From NCBI GenBank assembly GCA_900548125.1, contig URJN01000157.1:1-5562 (forward strand): 5,562 nt of DNA, in the 5' to 3' direction. The notes below the pieces were generated by a model. The model saw nothing but the letters and a program-made list of their open reading frames with translations, searched no databases and was not told where the DNA came from. Each line of letters starts with the position of its first letter. Position 1 is the stretch's first letter. This document shows, one piece after another, positions 1 through 5,293 of the stretch. A program made the translations under genes and the position numbers. Origin of the DNA: an uncultured Eubacteriales bacterium (GTDB lineage: Bacteria; Bacillota; Clostridia; Christensenellales; Aristaeellaceae).

Positions 1-4
1 CTCA

Positions 5-23
5 GCTATCGCATAGCGATAGC
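5..23. repeat. Perfect 8-bp inverted repeat at left edge
   Basis: The arms GCTATCGC (5-12) and GCGATAGC (16-23) are exact reverse complements around a 3-base centre, ATA. As RNA this would be a tight 8-bp hairpin on either strand. It has no T-run on either side, so it is not a standard rho-independent terminator. It lies 11 bases from the first copy of the GGGAACTCAGTTCCC palindrome and may be part of the same structured array beyond the end of the polysaccharide operon. What lies to its left is outside the window. Confidence 0.6.
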
Positions 24-34
24 GTAGAAAGGGT

Positions 35-78
35 CAAGGGAACTCAGTTCCCTTGCGGGGCTTGGGGCAGAGCCCCAA
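35..78. repeat. Palindromic intergenic repeat, copy 1
   Basis: This 44-base unit has two parts. The first is a perfect palindrome with 10-base arms (CAAGGGAACT at 35-44, AGTTCCCTTG at 46-55) around a single C. The second is a 7-bp hairpin with TTGGGGC (62-68) and GCCCCAA (72-78) around AGA. A competing pairing of GGGGCT (57-62) with AGCCCC (71-76) is also possible. It aligns without gaps to 143-186 at 36 of 44 positions. From memory, GGGGCTCTGCCCC-type intergenic repeats are common in gut Clostridia, but I cannot verify a family here. It carries no coding signal and no T-tract. Confidence 0.75.
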
Positions 79-110
79 ACGTTTCTCCATTTTGTGTATA
101 TTCTCAGATT

Positions 111-125
111 TGCTCATAAAGAGCA
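111..125. repeat. Short inverted repeat between the two palindromes
   Basis: TGCTC (111-115) and GAGCA (121-125) are exact reverse complements separated by ATAAA. Read on the minus strand, this small hairpin comes two bases after the outer stem of repeat copy 2, so it would add a further stem to the 3' end of the operon transcript. It has no following T-run. At five base pairs it could be chance. Confidence 0.35.
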
Positions 126-127
126 GA

Positions 128-207
128 TGGAGAGCGGAAGGTGCAGGGAACTCAGTTCCCTGCCGGCGATTGGAGCAGAGCCTCAACATCCCTTACTCCG
201 CTCTCCA
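128..207 (-). repeat. 11-bp inverted repeat enclosing repeat copy 2
   Basis: TGGAGAGCGGA (128-138) and TCCGCTCTCCA (197-207) are exact reverse complements and lie on either side of repeat copy 2 (143-186). On the minus-strand transcript, the arm at 207-197 is formed by the last codons of the O-antigen ligase-like gene and ends two bases before its TAA stop. The RNA could therefore fold into an 11-bp closing stem with two hairpins inside, like a three-way junction, with the stop codon in the junction. The lack of a U-tract argues against ordinary intrinsic termination. Protection of the 3' end, a rho-related or processing role, or a mobile-element origin are all possible. Confidence 0.6.
143..186. 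repeat. Palindromic intergenic repeat, copy 2
   Basis: This is a diverged second copy of the unit at 35-78. The palindrome arms are GCAGGGAACT (143-152) and AGTTCCCTGC (154-163), again perfect around a C. Relative to copy 1 the two outer base pairs differ on both arms, C-G to G-C and A-T to C-G, so the pairing is kept while the sequence changes. The second hairpin (170-186) is weaker and pairs best with G173 bulged, as TTG(G)AG with CTCAA, giving one more compensated pair (A174-T183). The copy ends six bases before the stop codon of the ligase-like gene. Confidence 0.75.
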
Positions 208-1503
208 AAGCGGTGCCTGCACCAGGAAGTACACACAGCCAATGATTGAGAACGGCGCGTAGACCGATTCAAACATGCCGACCAGAATAAAAATCGTGCA
301 GAAAGCCAGCGGCGTCGCCGCGTATGGGCTCGTCTTGCGATGCAGCCAGTAATAGCGGAACGCGCGGATGAACGCCAACACCGTATAGGCGCAGAGCAGA
401 ATGCCCGCGATAAAGCCGTTGTTATAGGTCACGCCGAGGAAGGCATTGTGCGCGTTAAACAGGCGTTCGCCCGCGCCATCCTTCGCCACCCATTCGCGGA
501 TGACGCTCGTTTCGTGTCCGTTCCACGTCAGATTGTCCAGAATCGTCATCCAGATGCCCCAGCGGTCGCTCGTCAGGTCATCCATGTCGATCTTTCTGTC
601 CTCCGGCTTGGGCACGGTAATCGGATTGCCGTAGGTTTCGTGATTGTACAGAGCGAGATTATAATCCTCAACCGCCGCCTCGTAAACCTTGTCCTTCGTG
701 ATTTTCACGCCCGCAATGCCGCAAAGCACGATGAACACGCCCAGCAACGCAAGCAGCCTTCCCGGATGCTTCGCCGTACCCGCGATGATTGCCGCCACGA
801 GAATGACCACCACACCGGCAAACGCCAGCAGCCCCGAACGGGAAAGCGTCGCCAGCAGCGTAAACGCCGCCCACGCGCCCAGCAGCAGATCGATCAGCGC
901 CGCTTTTTTGCGTCCCTGCGTGAAGCTGGCGTATGCCAGCAGCAGCGCCGCCGTCGCCATCACGATGCAGCACATCGACAGGCAGTTCGCGTCATAGAAC
1001 ACGCCCTTGTAGCCCGGATAGGCAAGCGTCAGCGGCACGGTCAGATACGACCACGCCAGAAACGGCAGGACGGCAAACATCGCGCCGCGCAATATGGAGC
1101 GGAATGTCGAGTCGTCCTCTCTCGAGGCGAACACGGAAAAGACGATGGGGTAACAGATCAGCAGCGGCACGCTCTCCGGAAGCCAATCCTGATAAAACAG
1201 ACCGGAAACCACCATCATCCCGTGCAGCGCAAACCACAGCCCTGCCATGCCCTTGTGAAAGCGAACCTTCGCCTTGCCGGGCATGCGCGCCGTCAGCGTC
1301 ACAAACGCCAGCAGGATCATGCCGAAAAGCACGAAGATCATCCAGCGCATCGGAAATTTCTGCTGCATAAACAGCGTACAGTAGCCGACCAGCGCAAAAA
1401 TCGCCGCAGTCAGCAGCCGCGCGTCAAAAATCTCGTTAAAGATGCCCGTCACCCTGTCGTACAGGTTGAGCATCCCCGTTCCGTCAATGCCTTGCTTGCG
1501 CAT
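193..1503 (-). CDS. O-antigen ligase/polymerase-like membrane protein (Wzy/WaaL type)
   Basis: This 436-residue polytopic membrane protein probably polymerises or transfers lipid-linked glycan on the outer face of the membrane. About 11-12 hydrophobic segments are visible, roughly at 28-46, 52-71, 86-104, 110-126, 138-157, 172-193, 200-218, 222-242, 248-266, 363-380 and 395-432. An external loop of about 95 residues (267-363) lies near the C-terminus, as is typical of the O-antigen ligase (Wzy_C) family. Family-like motifs are LSRSG at 220-224, DRWGIW at 313-318 and NAHN at 350-353; the Arg and His in these are the kind of residues needed for glycan transfer in WaaL and Wzy. The ATG start at 1503 is chosen because GGAGG lies 7 bases upstream. 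It overlaps the preceding glycosyltransferase gene by 20 bases. Polymerase versus ligase, and the sugar handled, cannot be told from sequence. Confidence 0.85.
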   Translation of the reverse strand: MRKQGIDGTGMLNLYDRVTGIFNEIFDARLLTAAIFALVGYCTLFMQQKFPMRWMIFVLFGMILLAFVTLTARMPGKAKVRFHKGMAGLWFALHGMMVVSGLFYQDWLPESVPLLICYPIVFSVFASREDDSTFRSILRGAMFAVLPFLAWSYLTVPLTLAYPGYKGVFYDANCLSMCCIVMATAALLLAYASFTQGRKKAALIDLLLGAWAAFTLLATLSRSGLLAFAGVVVILVAAIIAGTAKHPGRLLALLGVFIVLCGIAGVKITKDKVYEAAVEDYNLALYNHETYGNPITVPKPEDRKIDMDDLTSDRWGIWMTILDNLTWNGHETSVIREWVAKDGAGERLFNAHNAFLGVTYNNGFIAGILLCAYTVLAFIRAFRYYWLHRKTSPYAATPLAFCTIFILVGMFESVYAPFSIIGCVYFLVQAPLWRAE

Positions 1504-2680
1504 GTTCTTTCCTCCAATGCTCGATTGCTTCGCGGTAAACCTCCGCCGTCTTTTCCGCGTTGCGCGCCCATGTCAGCTCGTGCGCCGACCGCATGCCCTT
1601 CTGCCTGAGTGCTTCATACGCTTCCGGATGGGCGAACACCTGCCGCATCACGCGCTCGGTTTCGTCGATATCGCCTGCGGGAACGAGGAAGCCGTTTTCA
1701 CCGTCCGTAATGGTGTCGGCAATGCCCTCATCCTTTGCGCCGACGGCGATACAGCCCGCCGCCATCGCTTCAATGTAGACGATGCCATATCCTTCGCCCC
1801 AGCTCGGCAGAACAAACAAGTCGCTCTGTGCCATCCGCCGAAGCACTTCTTCATGCGGCAGACCGCCCGTCAGCGTGACCCGACTCTGCAAGCCGAGCTG
1901 CTCAATGCGTGCGCGGAGCTGCTCCTCCATCTCGCCGATGCCGACAATGGTCAGCGTCGCATCCGGATATTCGTCTGCCAGACGCGCAAAGGCCTCCAGC
2001 GTCCTGTCCATACATTTTCTCGCCTTCAGTGTGCCGACGGAGATGACGCTGCGCGGCTTTCTCTTTTCATGATTCGGAACGAGCGACAAATCGACGCCGT
2101 TCTGCACGACGCGCGACAGCCTGTCCTCGCCGCGGTAAGGCGCGACGCGCGACATCAGCAGATTGGAAACCGCCATCAGCGCGTCTACATCCTGCGCAAT
2201 GCGGACATTGCGCTTCCACGGCTCCTTGCCGGGAATAAAATAATGGAAAATATCGGTGCCATGCACGGTCAGCGCGACGGGTACGCCCAGCGCACGCGCC
2301 AACAGCAGACCCGCATGTCCGTCACGCGGTAGCATATGCGCATGAACGATGTCAAACGGCTTTTCCCGATGAAGTGCTTTGGCAATCGGCAGCGCGGCGC
2401 GATAGAGCAGCCAGCCACCTATCGCCTTTTCGCCTGCGTTGCCCAGCGTCAGGCAGCGCGGGAAATACACGGGAATACCGTCGATTACATCCTTTTGGGG
2501 TGTCCGCCGATTCGTTTCGGCAAGCGCAGGACGGAGCTTCTGCATCATCGGCATCACGCCGACGCAGGAGATGACCGTCACATCGTGCCCCTGTGCGCGC
2601 AGAGCCTTCGCCTGCTCATGAACATAGAAGCAATACGGCGAATTATCCGCCTGTCGATGAATCATCATCAAGACCCGCAT
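1484..2680 (-). CDS. Family 4 glycosyltransferase (GT-B fold)
   Basis: This 398-residue cytosolic or membrane-associated enzyme should transfer a sugar from a nucleotide-sugar donor to a growing lipid-linked glycan. The N-terminal acceptor-side domain (about 1-185) shows DIVHAHMLP near 110-118 and VHGTDIF near 139-145. The C-terminal donor-binding domain shows QNGVD (193-197), SVGTLKARK (214-222), VGIGEMEEQL near 246-255 and the signature EGYGIVYIE (296-304), which gives the EX7E pair E296/E304 of GT4 enzymes. The reading frame stays open to a GTG at 2689, but that codon lies within the GGAGGTG ribosome binding site. The ATG at 2680 has 6-base spacing and opens with the typical MRVLMMI strand, so I use it. 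The 3' end overlaps the next gene by 20 bases. The sugar specificity is unknown. Confidence 0.92.
   Translation of the reverse strand: MRVLMMIHRQADNSPYCFYVHEQAKALRAQGHDVTVISCVGVMPMMQKLRPALAETNRRTPQKDVIDGIPVYFPRCLTLGNAGEKAIGGWLLYRAALPIAKALHREKPFDIVHAHMLPRDGHAGLLLARALGVPVALTVHGTDIFHYFIPGKEPWKRNVRIAQDVDALMAVSNLLMSRVAPYRGEDRLSRVVQNGVDLSLVPNHEKRKPRSVISVGTLKARKCMDRTLEAFARLADEYPDATLTIVGIGEMEEQLRARIEQLGLQSRVTLTGGLPHEEVLRRMAQSDLFVLPSWGEGYGIVYIEAMAAGCIAVGAKDEGIADTITDGENGFLVPAGDIDETERVMRQVFAHPEAYEALRQKGMRSAHELTWARNAEKTAEVYREAIEHWRKEHAQARH
1511..1515 (-). promoter_or_regulatory. Ribosome binding site of the ligase-like gene
   Basis: On the minus strand this reads GGAGG, within TGGAGGAAAGAAC-ATG, with 7 bases to the ATG at 1503. 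It lies inside the 3' end of the upstream glycosyltransferase coding sequence. It favours the start at 1503 over an in-frame ATG at 1473, which has only a G-run directly beside it. Confidence 0.8.
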
Positions 2681-2686
2681 GACGGG

Positions 2687-2693
2687 CACCTCC
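2687..2693 (-). promoter_or_regulatory. Ribosome binding site that sets the GT4 start at 2680
   Basis: On the minus strand this reads GGAGGTG, followed by six bases (CCCGTC) and then ATG. The in-frame GTG at 2689-2687 is part of this site, so starting there would leave no room for the ribosome binding site. This moves the start three codons downstream of the longest reading frame. Confidence 0.8.
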
Positions 2694-2775
2694 CTTCAAA
2701 AGAAAACGCTTGAAACTCCGTCCACCATCGCGTAAAAATTGAGTTTCTTGAATCTTCCGTTTTCATCAATCGCTT

Positions 2776-2809
2776 CGCAGGAAGCAGATGCTCTTTCAGT
2801 TTCCTTGCG
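2776..2809 (-). repeat. Imperfect inverted repeat at the stop of the upstream GT4 gene
   Basis: CGCAGGAA (2776-2783) can pair with TTCC-T-TGCG (2801-2809), leaving one bulged base, to make an 8-bp stem with a 17-base loop. The stem straddles the TGA stop at 2798-2796. One arm, TCAGTTTCCTTGCGG (2796-2810), matches 14 of 15 bases of repeat copy 1 at 44-58, so this may be a decayed relative of the palindromic repeat. There is no T-run. It could act as an intercistronic stabiliser or attenuator, or be chance. Confidence 0.35.
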
Positions 2810-3926
2810 GTGTTCGGGATAAAGTTTCCATCGTATCCTCATACGTCTTCATCCACTTCTTGGCAATCCGTTCCCACGCATATTCCCGTGCGCGTTCGAT
2901 ACAGCGGGCTGAGCGCGCGGAATAATCCTCCATCACGCGGCAAAGCGCATCTGCCTGCGCAGCCGTATCGCCGCAGGGAACCGAGAAGCCGACCTCGCCC
3001 TCCGGAAACTGCCCGTCAAAGCCCTGTCCCTTGGTATACAGCACAGGAACGCCCTGACTCATCGCTTCCAGATAGACCATGCCGAATGTCTCCGCCGAGG
3101 ACGGCACAAGCAGCACATCGCAGTCCGCATAAAACCGTTTCATCGCATCCATGCCCGATATGCGCCCCAGATAGCTATCCTCCGGCTTCATCGCCGCGCA
3201 CACAGCTTCCTTGAGCGGACCATCGCCGCAGACTCTGGCGATAAAACGCCCCGACTGCTTTTCACTGGCGCGATGCACCGCCGCAATCGCATCCAGCGGA
3301 CGCTTGCGCGGGTTGAGCAGACCGGCAAAGCCCACGTGCACAGGCTCATGCGCGGCGGTCTTGGGCTTTCCATCCAGCCACGCCGGATCGATGCCGTTGG
3401 GGATGATTTCCATCTTCCGCGCCAGCTCGTCCCTCGCCGCGCCCTTAAACCAGCCCAAAACGGCGTCCTTTGCCGCGCCGCTCAGACAGACGACCTTTTT
3501 CGCGTCTTTTAAAATACGCCGCGCCATCGGGCGCAGATGCGGCTCATATTTCCATATCGCCGCAATATCGCTGTATCGAAGCGTCACCATATAGGGCAAG
3601 CCCGTTTTCTGCGCCAGCTCATGCGCAATCGAGCCGTCCGTAAACAACGTATGCGCGTGAATCAGCGTCACGCCGGATAAATCCACATCGCGCCGGATGA
3701 CCGGAACCGTCCTCTGTGCCTTGCGGAAGAAGAAGAGCATGTCCGTCGCCTTGACCGTCATCCGATAAATCGTCGGGACGCCCTTCGGCTCGTTTTTGTG
3801 CATGTCCTTTGCTCGCCGCTCCGGAACGAATACAATCTGTTCGAGTGCCGCCTTGTCCAGCGATTCAAACAGCTGCGGAAAGACCGTCGAGCCGGCGAGA
3901 TTGCAGCAGATGTGCAGAATCTTCAC
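2796..3926 (-). CDS. Family 4 glycosyltransferase (GT-B fold), second copy type
   Basis: This 376-residue retaining-type GT4 enzyme is expected to add one sugar to the same lipid-linked glycan. It begins MKILHICCNLAGS, a typical first beta strand and loop of the GT-B fold. LIHAHTLFTDG (88-98) and VTLRYSDI (114-121) belong to the N-terminal domain, where the usual HGxD is replaced by RYSD. IIPNGID (174-180), GLLNPRKRPLDAI (202-214) and CGDGPL (233-238) belong to the donor domain. The EX7E motif is ETFGMVYLE (E279/E287). The start is GTG at 3926, overlapping the TGA of the preceding gene as GTGA, with a modest GGGTGG six bases upstream; the next Met is residue 42, too late for the fold. It is clearly diverged from the neighbouring GT4, so it is not a recent duplicate. 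The donor sugar is unknown. Confidence 0.9.
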   Translation of the reverse strand: MKILHICCNLAGSTVFPQLFESLDKAALEQIVFVPERRAKDMHKNEPKGVPTIYRMTVKATDMLFFFRKAQRTVPVIRRDVDLSGVTLIHAHTLFTDGSIAHELAQKTGLPYMVTLRYSDIAAIWKYEPHLRPMARRILKDAKKVVCLSGAAKDAVLGWFKGAARDELARKMEIIPNGIDPAWLDGKPKTAAHEPVHVGFAGLLNPRKRPLDAIAAVHRASEKQSGRFIARVCGDGPLKEAVCAAMKPEDSYLGRISGMDAMKRFYADCDVLLVPSSAETFGMVYLEAMSQGVPVLYTKGQGFDGQFPEGEVGFSVPCGDTAAQADALCRVMEDYSARSARCIERAREYAWERIAKKWMKTYEDTMETLSRTPQGN

Positions 3927-4951
3927 GATCTGCCACCCGCCTTTTTCTCCTTTTCCTTGCGGATAAAGCCCGGCAGCGCAAGAATGCCGCTGAGCGAGCC
4001 GAAACCATAGGCAAAGTGAAACGCCGGATAGAGGATGACCTCAACCGGAAAGAATTTCCAGCCCTTTTCCTTGGCAATCGTGTAGGAATAGAAGAAATCC
4101 AGCAGCAGATACGCACCCCATTCCAGCGCAAGCAGCCCGCCGAAAAGCATGCTGCGCGTAATGAGCGTCAGCAAAACGAGCAGAATGGTCGAAAGCACGA
4201 ACGCCAGCGGCACGAAATGGCGAACGCCCATCGAACCGGGAACGAGCGTCATCGTGATGACGTTCCACTTGCCGTTCATATAGCCCATTTTCATGATGCC
4301 GCGCATCGTGTCGCGGCAATAATACTGCACGCGAATCTTGTGGTTGAGGTAAATTTTGCCGCCGTTTTTGCGGATGCGGAAATTCAGCTCGTTATCCTGA
4401 TTGCGGGTCATGCGCTCATCAAATCCGCCGATGCGGTCAAACAGTTCGCGCTTGAAGCATCCGAACGGCACGGTATCGACATAGCCGTCCTCCGTCGTCA
4501 GGCGATAGGTCGCGTTGCCCACGCCCAGCGGCGTCTTGAGCATTTCGGCAATCGCCTCGCCCATGAAGCCGCGTCCATGCGTTTCAAACACGCCGCCCGC
4601 GTTGTCACATTCCTTCGTCAGCAGCGTTTCCACCGACAGACGGATGTAATCCGATGGGTACTCCGCGTGCGCATCCAAACGGACGATGACCGGCGCATGG
4701 CTCGCTTCGATGCCGATGTTCATCGCATACGGCACCGTGCGGTTGGGATTATCCAGCACGACAATCTGCGGATGCACCTTCTGCATGCCATGCAAAAGCT
4801 CGACCGTACGATCCTCCGAACGGCCGTCCACAAAAATGACCTCCATCTTCTCCGACGGATAATCCTGCGAAAAAATAGAGTCCACGCAGGCGGTAATAAA
4901 GCGTTCCTCGTTGCGCACAGGCAAAATAACCGAAATGAAAGGCAGCTGCAT
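3923..4951 (-). CDS. ExoA-like family 2 glycosyltransferase with membrane tail
   Basis: This 342-residue GT-A enzyme, inverting by family, is probably anchored in the membrane with its active site in the cytosol. Numbered from the chosen start, it shows FISVILPVRNEE (5-16), VDGRSEDRT (41-49), the metal and nucleotide motif RLDAHAEYP (91-99), GGFDE (175-179) and RNQDNELNFR (183-192), which should hold the catalytic acid. The RLDAHA and RNQDNELNFR pattern is that of the succinoglycan ExoA-like subfamily. Three hydrophobic stretches follow, at about 246-267, 268-290 and 302-327, then a Lys/Arg-rich tail. The frame extends to an ATG at 4975, but that start has no ribosome binding site and would sit only about 13 bases from the predicted transcript start. 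The ATG at 4951 has GGAG six bases upstream, so it is preferred. It is first in the operon and joined to the next gene by GTGA. The sugar and linkage are not predictable. Confidence 0.92.
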   Translation of the reverse strand: MQLPFISVILPVRNEERFITACVDSIFSQDYPSEKMEVIFVDGRSEDRTVELLHGMQKVHPQIVVLDNPNRTVPYAMNIGIEASHAPVIVRLDAHAEYPSDYIRLSVETLLTKECDNAGGVFETHGRGFMGEAIAEMLKTPLGVGNATYRLTTEDGYVDTVPFGCFKRELFDRIGGFDERMTRNQDNELNFRIRKNGGKIYLNHKIRVQYYCRDTMRGIMKMGYMNGKWNVITMTLVPGSMGVRHFVPLAFVLSTILLVLLTLITRSMLFGGLLALEWGAYLLLDFFYSYTIAKEKGWKFFPVEVILYPAFHFAYGFGSLSGILALPGFIRKEKEKKAGGRS

Positions 4952-4957
4952 GTTTAT

Positions 4958-4961
4958 CTCC
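4958..4961 (-). promoter_or_regulatory. Ribosome binding site that sets the GT2 start at 4951
   Basis: On the minus strand this reads GGAG, within TTGGAGATAAAC-ATG, six bases before the ATG at 4951. The longer in-frame start at 4975 is preceded by GTGATTT and has no comparable site. Confidence 0.65.
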
Positions 4962-4995
4962 AACTTCCTGACCATAAATCACAGTGAATCGCTTT

Positions 4996-5024
4996 ATTAT
5001 ACCACAAAGCACACCATAAAGAAA
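4996..5024 (-). promoter_or_regulatory. Promoter of the polysaccharide operon
   Basis: On the minus strand a perfect TATAAT (5001-4996) is preceded by TGG, an extended -10 element. The -35 is weak; the best 17-base-spaced hexamer is TTTCTT (5024-5019). Transcription should begin near 4989, giving a leader of about 37 bases before the ATG at 4951. The binding sites are simple, with no operator-like repeat that I can see. Confidence 0.7.
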
Positions 5025-5079
5025 GACAGGAAAGCCGCCGCACGGCATCCCCCATCCGAAAAAACATGAAATTCAGGGG

Positions 5080-5109
5080 TTGACACCTTCCCCTCTTTCA
5101 TGCTATAAT
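5080..5109 (+). promoter_or_regulatory. Strong promoter of tRNA-Val
   Basis: A consensus TTGACA (5080-5085) and a consensus TATAAT (5104-5109) are separated by 18 bases. The -10 is extended by TGC (5101-5103). The start should fall near 5116, about 13 bases before the mature tRNA end. A near-perfect sigma-A promoter is normal for stable RNA genes. Confidence 0.9.
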
Positions 5110-5128
5110 CTTTTTTGTTCTCAGGTAT

Positions 5129-5204
5129 GGTCGCATGGCTCAGTCGGTAGAGCACATCGTTCACATCGATGGGGTCACAGGTTCGAGTCCTGTTGCGACC
5201 ACCA
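5129..5204 (+). tRNA. tRNA-Val (anticodon CAC), CCA encoded
   Basis: The full cloverleaf can be drawn. The acceptor stem is GGTCGCA (5129-5135) with TGCGACC (5194-5200). The D arm is GCTC/GAGC around AGTCGGTA. The anticodon stem is CATCG/CGATG around the loop TTCACAT (5160-5166), with anticodon CAC at 5162-5164, reading GUG. The variable loop is five bases, and the T arm is ACAGG/CCTGT around TTCGAGT. The discriminator is A (5201), followed by an encoded CCA (5202-5204). All stems pair without mismatch, so the gene appears functional. It has its own promoter and terminator and is a single-gene unit. Confidence 0.97.
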
Positions 5205-5209
5205 GATCT

Positions 5210-5246
5210 AAGCTCGGCAAGCTGCTTGCCGGGCTTTTTCTTTTTT
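5210..5246 (+). terminator. Rho-independent terminator after tRNA-Val
   Basis: A 12-bp stem forms from AAGCTCGGCAAG (5210-5221) and CTTGCCGGGCTT (5225-5236), with one T-G wobble and a 3-base loop, CTG. It is followed by a T-rich tail to 5246, interrupted only by one C. It begins five bases after the CCA end. No A-run precedes the stem, so it should work on the plus strand only. Confidence 0.93.
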
Positions 5247-5263
5247 CTTGCCTATGCTATAAT
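5235..5263 (+). promoter_or_regulatory. Extended -10 promoter of the small membrane protein gene
   Basis: A perfect TATAAT (5258-5263) is preceded by TGC (5255-5257), the same TATG/CATG-C-TATAAT context as the tRNA promoter. The 17-base-spaced -35 hexamer would be TTTTTC (5235-5240), which is poor and falls inside the terminator T-tract. Recognition probably rests on the extended -10. The transcript should start near 5270, about 24 bases before the ATG. Confidence 0.65.
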
Positions 5264-5293
5264 ATTCCTACTTTTAGAAGCGAGGTGTTCCCT

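Noticed and set aside
143..163. Palindrome as a rho-independent terminator of the operon
   Set aside because: The stem is strong, but on the minus strand it is followed by ACCTTCCGC rather than a T-run, and the plus-strand side lacks one too.
35..163. CRISPR array
   Set aside because: There are only two similar units, they are diverged, longer than typical repeats, and separated by a single spacer-like stretch; no cas gene is present.
340..1608. 422-codon plus-strand open frame
   Set aside because: It is antisense to the ligase-like gene. The product is dominated by Arg, His and Gln with no domain, and it has no ribosome binding site; it is a shadow caused by the base composition of the real gene.
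1442..2332. 296-codon plus-strand open frame
   Set aside because: It is antisense to the GT4 gene with EX7E and NGVD motifs. It resembles no protein family and is a composition shadow.
2668..2766. Possible 32-residue minus-strand peptide filling the gap between the two GT4 genes
   Set aside because: It starts at an ATG at 2766 and ends inside the next gene, with a CPSC near its C-terminus. It has no ribosome binding site, and the start signal of the downstream gene lies within it. There is no support beyond being open.
2972..2984. GCAGGGAACCGAG resembling an arm of the palindromic repeat
   Set aside because: It lies in the coding sequence of the conserved FSVPCGD stretch of the GT4 gene and has no matching second arm, so the likeness is chance.
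3809..4987. 392-codon plus-strand open frame
   Set aside because: It is antisense to the GT2 gene and the end of the GT4 gene, with a low-complexity Arg/His/Gln-rich product. The opposite strand shows clear glycosyltransferase motifs.
5135..5293. N-terminal extension of the small protein beginning MAQSVEHIVHIDG
   Set aside because: This is translated tRNA-Val and terminator sequence, a familiar annotation artefact. The ATG at 5294 has a proper ribosome binding site and its own promoter.
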